Of a stretch of 5,399 nt of DNA, positions 1 to 5,399 are shown one piece after another. The notes beneath the pieces are model-generated. The model worked only from the letters and a program-made list of their open reading frames with translations, was not told where the DNA came from and made no database searches. The position numbers and the translations under genes were made by a program. The stretch is from Bacteroidota bacterium (GTDB lineage Bacteria > Bacteroidota > Bacteroidia > AKYH767-A > JABDAW01): the NCBI GenBank assembly GCA_023251595.1, contig JAHEYM010000308.1, forward strand, positions 1 through 5,399. The letters are read 5' to 3'. Position 1 is the stretch's first letter. Each line of letters opens with the position of its first letter.

Positions 1-1
1 A

Positions 2-2671
2 GCAGGTATCAGCACTTATGATCATTGTACGATCACAAATACAATTATTTATGGAAATACAGCGGATGATGATTTGGATAATCTTGGCACTGTTGATGCG
101 TATTATTCTATTATTAATGGGAGGAGGACCAATGGCATTAATGGTATCAGCAGCAATGTAAGCACCGGCAATCCATTATTAAATACACTTGCCGATAACG
201 GTGGTCACACTCAAACCATTTCTTTACAAGCGGGCAGTCCGGCTATTAATGGCGGTACCGATACAGGTGCGCCCGTAACAGATCAACGGGGTTTTGCAAG
301 ACATGGAATTACAGATATTGGTGCTTTTGAATATGATCCTTGTGGAACACCTACTGTCGTTTCAGCGACAACGACCGCTTCGATTTGCAGTGGTTCACCT
401 GCCACACTTTATGCAGGAGCCGGCTCAGAATTGAGCTTCGATGGTTCAAATGATTATGTTGAAGTTGCAAATGCCTCGTCCTTAAATGCTTATCCACTGA
501 CTGTTTCTGCTTTGGTGAAAACATCATCTGCGGGAACCGGAAGTTATGGCATCATCTCTAAGTATATAGCTGGCTCATTTAATGGATATAATATTTTTAT
601 GAGTGGTGGTCATGTCTATGCCTTCTATTTTGCGGATAATTCGAATTACTGTTTTGATTTTGGTGCAGGAAGTCATGCGATTGATGGTGGTTTGATTAAT
701 GATAATTTATGGCATCAGATCGGAATGACAGTCGATGCTTCAGGTCTAAGTATATATGTAGATGGTGTGCTGAAGGATTCACAGGCGTGGACAGGTACGC
801 CCGGCGCGTGCACTACTACACAACCTCTTTATTTCGGGAGATACGGAACCGGATATTATACGGGCGAGATGGATGAAATAAGAATATGGAATACTGCTCA
901 AAACGCAGTAACTTTATCGGCGAATATGAATGTTCCTGTTGCAACGAATGCAACAAATTTAGTAAGTTATTGGAGATTGGATAATGGCGCCGGTTTAACT
1001 ACAACTGATATTACCGGAAACGGAAACGCAGGAACTTTGAAAAACGGAATCGCGTGGGTATCTCCTTCAACAGCAGCGATTAATACAGGGATGACTTATT
1101 TGTGGAGTCCCTCTACCGGATTAAGTGGAACCACAGGCTCGTCGGTAACTGCGAATCCCGGTTCTAATCAAACATATACAGTTACCAGAACGGATGGAAA
1201 CGGATGTACTTCTGCAACAACTATAGATGTGGCTTTACATTCAAATCCTTCCGCTTCTCTGAGTTCTTATTCAGATGTTTGTTCCGGATCATCAGCATTT
1301 TCGTTAGCAGGAGGAAGTCCCGCGAACGGAACATACTCAGGAACGGGAGTAAATAACAATTCTTTTAATCCAACTGTTTCAGGATTGGGAACCTTCACCA
1401 TTAGCTATACATATACAGATGGTAACGGCTGTTCAGATATTGCAACCCAACCCCTGATGGTGAATTATTCATCTGCATGTGTACCAACAACAGCACTTGC
1501 TGCCGGTTACCGCAACCTTACATTAACATCGATGAGCGATCGTTTATATGTCGATTGGGTTTCTGCTGCGACCAACTATGATGTGAATGTTACAAATGCT
1601 TCTCTTGGTTATGATCAGACCTTCACTACCGGTTCTTCAACAGTATTCAGAATGACAAACTTCACAGGTATCGCTTTTGGCACGACTTATAATGTAAAAA
1701 TTCGTGCAAAAGTAAGTGGAGTCTATGGGGCTTATGGAACTATATATACAGTTACGACGAATACGTGTCCGACCACGCAGCTCGCAACAGGATATTGTAA
1801 CAGTACGATTACAACGATGAGTGATCATCTCTATTTCGATAATATTTCGGGTGCATCTAACTATGATATTAATGTAGTGAATAATTCACTAGGTTACGAT
1901 CAAACAATTACGATTGGTGCGACTAATGTTTTCAGAATGACGAATTTCACAGGTATTGCCTACGTTACTTCTTACGATGTAAAAGTAAGAGTAAAGATTA
2001 ATGGCGTATACGGAGACTATGGTTCGACATGTACGGTTACAACGAATGCCAGTCCCACCACACACCTCGCTTCCGGTTATTGCAACATAACTTTACCGTC
2101 AATGAGTAATAATTTATATTATGACGTTATTCCCGGTGCTTCAAATTACGACATTAATGTTACAAATACCGGATTAGGTTACGATCAGACGATCACAAAA
2201 GGTTCGACAACAAACTTCAGGATGACAAATTTCACGGGGATGATTGCAAATACTATATATGATGTAAAAGTCCGTCCAAAAATTAACGGTGTTTATGGTG
2301 CGTATGGTTCTGTTTGTACGGTAACAACTCCGGTCAGTTTGGCAAGATTTGATGATTCAGCTTTTGGGACTGACTCCACTCTTTCTCTTTCTGATCCTCT
2401 TTCTCCTTCTGTTTCTCTTTCTGTCTATCCGAACCCCTTCACCGAAAATATAAATATATTATTTACTTCAGATGAAACTTCCCCTGCACAATTAACTCTA
2501 TATGATCTTGCAGGAAGGAATATATATACTTACCAAAACTTCCCCATAAATATTTTAACCGAATTGCAAATGTCCCAAATGTCCAAACTGTCCCCCGAAC
2601 CAGGTTTTTATTTATTGGAAGTGGTGCAAGGGAATACTAAAACTATACAGAAGATTGTGAAGACTAAATAA
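2..2671 (+). CDS. Large T9SS-exported multidomain surface protein, 3' part (beta-helix end, LamG, Fn3-like repeats, sorting domain)
   Basis: The frame is open from position 2 without a stop, so the true start lies upstream; TTG at 74 is not a credible start. The visible part is 889 residues (residue 1 is the codon at 2). Residues 1-50 resemble the last turns of a parallel beta-helix. Residues 56-112 match a choice-of-anchor Q segment (NPLLNTLADNGG, GSPAI, DQRGFAR, DIGAFE). An Ig/PKD-like domain starts near 124 (ASICSG) and resumes near 365 (TYLWSPSTGL to DGNGC); between them is a LamG/concanavalin-like domain (SFDGSNDYVEV 145-155, WHQI 237, IYVDGVLK, MDEIRIWN). A GTYSGTG-type module spans 415-487, three Fn3-like repeats span 494-777, and a Ser/Leu linker follows. 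The T9SS type A sorting domain has YPNPF at 809, LYDLAGR at 833, GFYLLEV at 868 and KIVK near the end. Inferred role: cell-surface or secreted adhesin or glycan binder. The ligand is unknown and no catalytic residues were recognised. Confidence 0.9.
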   Translation, partial: AGISTYDHCTITNTIIYGNTADDDLDNLGTVDAYYSIINGRRTNGINGISSNVSTGNPLLNTLADNGGHTQTISLQAGSPAINGGTDTGAPVTDQRGFARHGITDIGAFEYDPCGTPTVVSATTTASICSGSPATLYAGAGSELSFDGSNDYVEVANASSLNAYPLTVSALVKTSSAGTGSYGIISKYIAGSFNGYNIFMSGGHVYAFYFADNSNYCFDFGAGSHAIDGGLINDNLWHQIGMTVDASGLSIYVDGVLKDSQAWTGTPGACTTTQPLYFGRYGTGYYTGEMDEIRIWNTAQNAVTLSANMNVPVATNATNLVSYWRLDNGAGLTTTDITGNGNAGTLKNGIAWVSPSTAAINTGMTYLWSPSTGLSGTTGSSVTANPGSNQTYTVTRTDGNGCTSATTIDVALHSNPSASLSSYSDVCSGSSAFSLAGGSPANGTYSGTGVNNNSFNPTVSGLGTFTISYTYTDGNGCSDIATQPLMVNYSSACVPTTALAAGYRNLTLTSMSDRLYVDWVSAATNYDVNVTNASLGYDQTFTTGSSTVFRMTNFTGIAFGTTYNVKIRAKVSGVYGAYGTIYTVTTNTCPTTQLATGYCNSTITTMSDHLYFDNISGASNYDINVVNNSLGYDQTITIGATNVFRMTNFTGIAYVTSYDVKVRVKINGVYGDYGSTCTVTTNASPTTHLASGYCNITLPSMSNNLYYDVIPGASNYDINVTNTGLGYDQTITKGSTTNFRMTNFTGMIANTIYDVKVRPKINGVYGAYGSVCTVTTPVSLARFDDSAFGTDSTLSLSDPLSPSVSLSVYPNPFTENINILFTSDETSPAQLTLYDLAGRNIYTYQNFPINILTELQMSQMSKLSPEPGFYLLEVVQGNTKTIQKIVKTK
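344..1432 (+). repeat. Long direct repeat copy A: Ig-like plus LamG plus GTYSGTG module
   Basis: This 1089-bp coding segment aligns without gaps to 4311-5399 at a constant offset of 3967 bp. Its translation is about 75% identical to copy B (273 of 363 residues by hand count). Stretches such as HAIDGGLIND and RLDNGAGLTT are identical. Similarity fades at the first few residues, so the upstream module boundary is near position 370. Copy B is cut by the window edge, so the 3' limit of the homology is not visible. Confidence 0.9.
1481..2332 (+). repeat. Three tandem 285-bp (95-residue) Fn3-like repeats
   Basis: The copies are at 1481-1765, 1766-2050 and 2051-2332, with exact 285-bp spacing. The shared pattern is PTTxLAxGY, then MSxxLYxD, NYDxNV, LGYDQT, FRMTNFTG, YxVKxRxKxxGVYGxYG and TVTT. 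Copies 2 and 3 are about 69% identical by hand count. The pattern resembles fibronectin type III-like modules that sit just before T9SS sorting domains in many Bacteroidota surface proteins; the Fn3 assignment is from pattern only. Copies 2 and 3 have a Cys pair (GYC and CTVTT) that copy 1 lacks. Confidence 0.9.
2381..2422 (+). repeat. Degenerate hexamer tract (CTTTCT-like), seven units in coding sequence
   Basis: Seven in-frame hexamers, mostly CTTTCT with GATCCT, CCTTCT and GTTTCT variants, encode an alternating Leu/Ser-type linker (LSLSDPLSPSVSLS) between the last Fn3-like repeat and the sorting domain. The surrounding 2379-2430 is 47 of 52 pyrimidines on this strand. A hexamer unit keeps the reading frame when copies are gained or lost, so linker length could vary without breaking the protein. 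Confidence 0.7.
2567..2593 (+). repeat. Three 9-bp tandem units inside the sorting-domain coding region
   Basis: CAAATGTCC occurs twice in a row, followed by the related AAACTGTCC, encoding QMS-QMS-KLS. This lies in the loop between the LYDLAGR and GFYLLEV motifs of the T9SS sorting domain, where length usually varies between proteins. The ATGTCC core also recurs in the palindrome at 2771-2876, but there the period is 7 bp, so a common origin is only a guess. Confidence 0.7.
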
Positions 2672-2703
2672 CAATTAACAATTAACAATTAACAATTAAC
2701 AAT
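2669..2703 (+). repeat. Five perfect TAACAAT heptamers starting with the stop codon
   Basis: TAACAAT is repeated five times without a mismatch. The first three bases of the first copy are the TAA stop of the upstream gene. Because 7 is not a multiple of 3, the successive TAAs (2669, 2676, 2683, 2690, 2697) fall in all three forward frames. The array ends three bases before the terminator stem. Confidence 0.97.
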
Positions 2704-2706
2704 GAG

Positions 2707-2734
2707 AGGGTCGGAGAAATCTGACCCTTTTTTT
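2707..2734 (+). terminator. Rho-independent terminator of the first gene
   Basis: A 9-bp stem pairs AGGGTCGGA (2707-2715) with TCTGACCCT (2720-2728), with one G-U pair and a GAAA tetraloop (2716-2719). A run of seven T runs through 2728-2734. The hairpin starts 35 bases after the stop codon, on the same strand, and should end the upstream transcript, separating it from the gene at 3261. Confidence 0.9.
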
Positions 2735-2770
2735 ACTCATGAGAGTCGTGCTGAGCACAGAGTTTTTTTT

Positions 2771-2876
2771 AATTTCCAATATCCGATGTCCAATTCCCAA
2801 TGTCCAGGTAAAAATAAATAATTGAACATTTTATTTTACTTGGAAATTGGACATTGGGCGTGGGACATTGGACATT
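2771..2876. repeat. 106-bp ungapped imperfect palindrome built of degenerate heptamers
   Basis: The arms 2771-2813 and 2834-2876 pair in register with no bulge. I count 37 of 43 positions paired (three are G-U), with an AT-rich loop at 2814-2833. The outer arms have a 7-bp period: TTTCCAA, TATCCGA, TGTCCAA, TTCCCAA, TGTCCAG on the left, and AATTGGA, CATTGGG, CGTGGGA, CATTGGA-type units on the right. The 72-codon minus-strand reading frame across it (2769-2987) reads the heptamers as WTSDIGN-like peptide and is not a credible gene. The class of element is unknown to me. It could be a small non-autonomous palindromic element or a heptamer array that has inverted on itself. Confidence 0.85.
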
Positions 2877-3260
2877 CGCTTGTTTGTGAATCTTACCGTC
2901 TTCATGTCTCCTTGGCATAAAATCCACTAACAATATCGGATGCAAATGTGAGAGATCACACCAATGTAAGTAAATCAGGTATTGCACATGATTATTACGT
3001 TATGGACAATGTTCACCAAATATTTAATTGTCCGTTTTAGCCCGTCTTCGTTGATCCTGAAAGGTTCCGCACAACTTTGGTTTTTTTCACTGTTGAAAGT
3101 AATGATGTAAGAAAACGACTGAATTTTCCTCTTTTATATTCGAAATGATATAAGGAATAATGATTTCGTAAATTCTTGCATTACCATTTTCAACATGACT
3201 AAACTTTATTTTCTGTTTGGAGTACGAGGGCACTCATTCTAAAATTAAACCCTCAAAACC
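2877..3260. other. Intergenic region without a convincing gene
   Basis: This AT-rich stretch holds only short reading frames; the longest that I noted on the plus strand is 40 codons at 2988-3110. Small structures seen: TGTGA-GAGA-TCACA at 2947-2960; a 7-bp inverted repeat GGACAAT/ATTGTCC at 3004-3010 and 3027-3033; and a bulged stem at 3056-3080 followed by seven T (3081-3087). I found no clear match to the Bacteroidota promoter pattern (TTTG, then TAnnTTTG) upstream of the second gene. Its promoter presumably lies in this stretch. Confidence 0.6.
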
Positions 3261-5399
3261 ATGAAAAGACCCTCTACTTATGCAAGGATATTATTCTTTG
3301 CGTTGTGTTTACTATTAATTAATAAAGCGAGCTTCAGTCAGTGTCTTGATATCACCGCAGAGCAAACCGGATCACAGATTGTTTGTGGTGGTGACGGAAC
3401 TGAAATAAATCTCTCCATTAATTCCGGTTCAGCACCCTATTCTATTTCATATACATTTACATATATAGCTCAAAACGGAAATGAATACGGACCTTACGGG
3501 CCATATCCCTATTTTTACGAAGGTAGTAACTATATACGTGACGCGGGAAGATACGAAATAACAGTTACCGATGTGCATGGTTGCAGTGCAACAGCCAGTG
3601 TGACAGTCTCGGGTCCGATGGAGGAACTGGAAATCGAAGCTTACCAGTCCGGTGATAATCATTGTCACGGAGAATCGACGACTATCGAAGTATGGGGAAT
3701 GGGAGGAACATATCCTTATTCAGGTGAAGGGACATTCACCGTGGGTCCGGGTTTACATACATTTACTATAACTGATGCAAACGGCTGCAGCGCTTCTCGT
3801 GATATTGAAGTGACGGAACCCGCAGCACCGGTTTTAACAACAACTCAAACAGGGCCGACGATCAATTGCGGCGATGATTGGACGATTCTGAATCTTTCTG
3901 CAAGTCTTGGTTCAACACCTTATTCGTTTTCATATACACATACATATATAGCTCAGAATGGAAATGAATACGGACCTTACGGACCCTATCCATATATGTA
4001 TGATGGTGATAATTTTATCAGTGAAGCCGGTCGTTATGAAGTTCAGTTGACCGACGCGAATGGCTGCACGGCGACTTCTTCAACAACCATCGCAGGACCC
4101 ATGGAGCGTCTTGAAATTGATGCATATATATCTGAAGATATTCATTGTCCGGGTGGCACCGCAAATGTTGAAGTCTGGGGCATGGGCGGTACCTATCCTT
4201 ACACAGGTGAAGGTACTTTTGCCGTCGGACCGGGTTCTCACACATTCACCATTACAGATGCGCACGGATGTTCTGACTCACGCACAATTGATGTCACGGA
4301 ACCTTCCGGTTTGACATCGCCGATTATTGCCGCTTCTACATCTGCATCTATTTGCAGTGGCTACTCAGTTTCTCTATATGCGGGAGCGGGAAGTGCATTA
4401 AGTTTTGATGGTTCAAATGATTATATTGAAGTTGCAAATTCTTCTTCTCTTAATCCATATCCGCTTACCGTTTCTGCGATGGTGAAAACTTCTAACTCAG
4501 GTACAGGAAATTATGGCATTATTTCTAAATATATAGGTGGATCTTCGAACGGATATAATGTATTTATGAGTGGCGGGCATGTTTACGCTTATTATTTTGC
4601 AGATAATTCAAATTATTGTTTTGATCCTATTTCAGGGAGTCATGCGATAGACGGGGGTTTGATTAATGACAATACATGGCATCAAATTGCAATGACCGTA
4701 GACATAGCCGGACTAAGACTTTACGTAGATGGTGTTCTGAAAGCATCAAAATTGTGGACTGGAACTCCTGCTGCCTGCACAACAACGCAACCGTTATATT
4801 TCGGAAGATATGGAGCTGGTTATTTTACAGGTCAGATGGATGAATTAAGAATCTGGAATCTTTCTCAGGATGCAACTACATTACTTGCGAATAAAAATAT
4901 TCCTGTTCAAACAAATTCAGCAGGTTTGGTAGGTTACTGGCGATTGGATAACGGCGCCGGACTAACCACTACAGACCTTTCAGGGAATGGGAATACAGCT
5001 ACATTAAAGAATGGCATTACCTGGGTTTCTCCATCAACAGCACCGATTAATTCGGGTATGACGTATTCATGGAGTCCTTCGACAGGATTGAATTCTACAA
5101 ACGGATCTTCTGTAGTTGCGAATCCGGGTTCGGATCAGACATATATAGTTACAGGAACTAATGGAAATGGCTGTACTTCAACTACGTCTGTTCCTGTATC
5201 ACTACATGAAAGCCCATCGGTTTCCTTGAGCTCATTTTCGGATATTTGTTCGGGAACATCTCCGTTCGCTTTAAGCGGCGGAACTCCTGCAAATGGAACT
5301 TATTCCGGAACCGGAGTTTCAAATAATATTTTAAGTCCCGCTGTTTCGGGTTTGGGAACCTTTACCATTACCTATACATATACAGATGGAAACGGATGT
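3261..5399 (+). CDS. Large exported multidomain surface protein, 5' part (signal peptide, SprB-like repeats, LamG)
   Basis: The frame is open from ATG 3261 to the window edge (713 codons, no stop seen). The start is firm: an in-frame TAA lies at 3246-3248, and the first residues form a signal peptide (MKRPSTYAR, hydrophobic 10-20, likely cleavage after Ser26 in ASFS-QC). No Shine-Dalgarno is visible and the leader is A-rich, as is common in Bacteroidota. Residues 29-187 and 190-348 are tandem units, each with two SprB/PKD-like repeats ending in TDxxGCxA and GP or TEP. From 361 an Ig-like domain (SASICSG) is interrupted by a LamG domain (SFDGSNDYIEV 381-391, WHQI 473, LYVDGVLK 487-494, MDELRIWN 526-533) and resumes at TYSWSPSTGL (601). 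A GTYSGTG module begins near 651. By analogy with its upstream paralogue, a T9SS sorting domain is expected downstream, but this cannot be seen. Inferred role: surface adhesin or glycan binder. Confidence 0.92.
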   Translation, partial: MKRPSTYARILFFALCLLLINKASFSQCLDITAEQTGSQIVCGGDGTEINLSINSGSAPYSISYTFTYIAQNGNEYGPYGPYPYFYEGSNYIRDAGRYEITVTDVHGCSATASVTVSGPMEELEIEAYQSGDNHCHGESTTIEVWGMGGTYPYSGEGTFTVGPGLHTFTITDANGCSASRDIEVTEPAAPVLTTTQTGPTINCGDDWTILNLSASLGSTPYSFSYTHTYIAQNGNEYGPYGPYPYMYDGDNFISEAGRYEVQLTDANGCTATSSTTIAGPMERLEIDAYISEDIHCPGGTANVEVWGMGGTYPYTGEGTFAVGPGSHTFTITDAHGCSDSRTIDVTEPSGLTSPIIAASTSASICSGYSVSLYAGAGSALSFDGSNDYIEVANSSSLNPYPLTVSAMVKTSNSGTGNYGIISKYIGGSSNGYNVFMSGGHVYAYYFADNSNYCFDPISGSHAIDGGLINDNTWHQIAMTVDIAGLRLYVDGVLKASKLWTGTPAACTTTQPLYFGRYGAGYFTGQMDELRIWNLSQDATTLLANKNIPVQTNSAGLVGYWRLDNGAGLTTTDLSGNGNTATLKNGITWVSPSTAPINSGMTYSWSPSTGLNSTNGSSVVANPGSDQTYIVTGTNGNGCTSTTSVPVSLHESPSVSLSSFSDICSGTSPFALSGGTPANGTYSGTGVSNNILSPAVSGLGTFTITYTYTDGNGC
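3345..4304 (+). repeat. Tandem 483-bp (161-residue) duplication of a paired SprB-like unit
   Basis: Unit 1 is 3345-3821 and unit 2 is 3828-4304, at an exact 483-bp offset. Over the 153 best-aligned residues of each unit (35-187 and 196-348), 106 are identical by hand count (about 69%). Each unit contains a first SprB-like repeat, enlarged by a Tyr/Gly/Pro-rich insert and ending near GPM, and a second repeat with EVWGMGGTYPY, HTFTITDA and VTEP. Conserved Cys residues occur at matching places (42, 108, 135, 176 and 203, 269, 296, 337). Confidence 0.9.
4311..5399 (+). repeat. Long direct repeat copy B: Ig-like plus LamG plus GTYSGTG module
   Basis: This is the paralogous counterpart of 344-1432, in the same orientation and without gaps, cut by the window end. 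Many differences are silent or conservative, and the overall divergence suggests an old duplication under selection rather than a recent one. The homology begins a few codons before the shared ASICSG motif. Upstream of it this gene carries SprB-like repeats, where copy A has a choice-of-anchor Q segment. Confidence 0.9.

Noticed and set aside
1637..1828. Minus-strand 63-codon reading frame within the Fn3-like repeats
   Set aside because: It is antisense to a clearly coding repeat region and has no recognisable protein features.
2741..2770. GTGCTGAGCAC short palindrome followed by eight T as a second terminator
   Set aside because: The GTGCT/AGCAC stem has a one-base loop, which is too tight, and the T run starts four bases after the stem. 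The terminator at 2707-2734 is far stronger.
2947..2960. TGTGA-N4-TCACA as a CRP-type operator
   Set aside because: The classical CRP site has six bases between the half-sites, not four, and this one is about 300 bp from the next start codon. It could equally be a small hairpin with a GAGA loop.
2769..2987. Minus-strand reading frame of 72 codons over the intergenic palindrome
   Set aside because: Its C-terminal part is a translation of the heptamer repeats (DIGNWTSDIGN), the rest has no recognisable domain, and the repeat structure fully explains the lack of stops there.
2988..3110. Plus-strand 40-codon reading frame beginning MIITLWTMF and rich in hydrophobic residues
   Set aside because: It is short, has only a weak AGG upstream, runs through the terminator-like stem and T run, and shows no recognisable family. 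Chance is the simplest explanation in an AT-rich spacer.
3226..3254. GAGGG/CCCTC pairing just before the second gene as a translation-control hairpin
   Set aside because: The stem is only 5 bp with a 19-base loop and has no extension, which is within what chance produces.
4018..4314. Overlapping reading frames on both strands inside the second SprB-like unit
   Set aside because: They lie wholly inside the long frame that starts at 3261, which has a signal peptide, repeats and domain motifs. They are shadows of it.

Overview
The window looks like part of a Bacteroidota chromosome. The evidence is a type IX secretion (T9SS) sorting domain at the end of the first protein, SprB-type and PKD/Ig-like repeats rich in 'DxNGC' motifs, LamG modules, and an A-rich start region without a Shine-Dalgarno sequence. 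I cannot name the genus. I saw no rRNA, tRNA, CRISPR array or transposase.

Layout: (1) Positions 2-2671 hold the 3' part of a large surface or secreted protein gene whose start lies outside the window. Its product runs from the end of a beta-helix and a choice-of-anchor Q segment, through an Ig-like domain carrying a LamG domain, a GTYSGTG-type module and three 95-residue repeats, to a T9SS C-terminal sorting domain. (2) Positions 2669-2876 hold a dense set of non-coding structures: five perfect TAACAAT heptamers that begin with the stop codon, a strong intrinsic terminator, and a 106-bp ungapped imperfect palindrome made of degenerate heptamers. (3) Positions 2877-3260 are AT-rich and hold no convincing gene. 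(4) Positions 3261-5399 hold the 5' part of a second large gene, open to the window edge. It has a signal peptide, two tandem 161-residue units each containing two SprB-like repeats, and then the same LamG/Ig-like module as gene 1.

The two genes are tandem paralogues over 363 aligned residues (about 75% identical by my hand count, no gaps, constant spacing of 3967 bp), but their N-terminal modules differ. They lie on the same strand, separated by a terminator and about 590 bp, so they are probably separate transcription units. Both probably encode large exported adhesin-like or carbohydrate-binding surface proteins. No enzyme active site was recognised and no ligand can be assigned. I see no multi-gene defence or metabolic system here. 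The most unusual content is the nested domain architecture and the heptamer-based intergenic structures.
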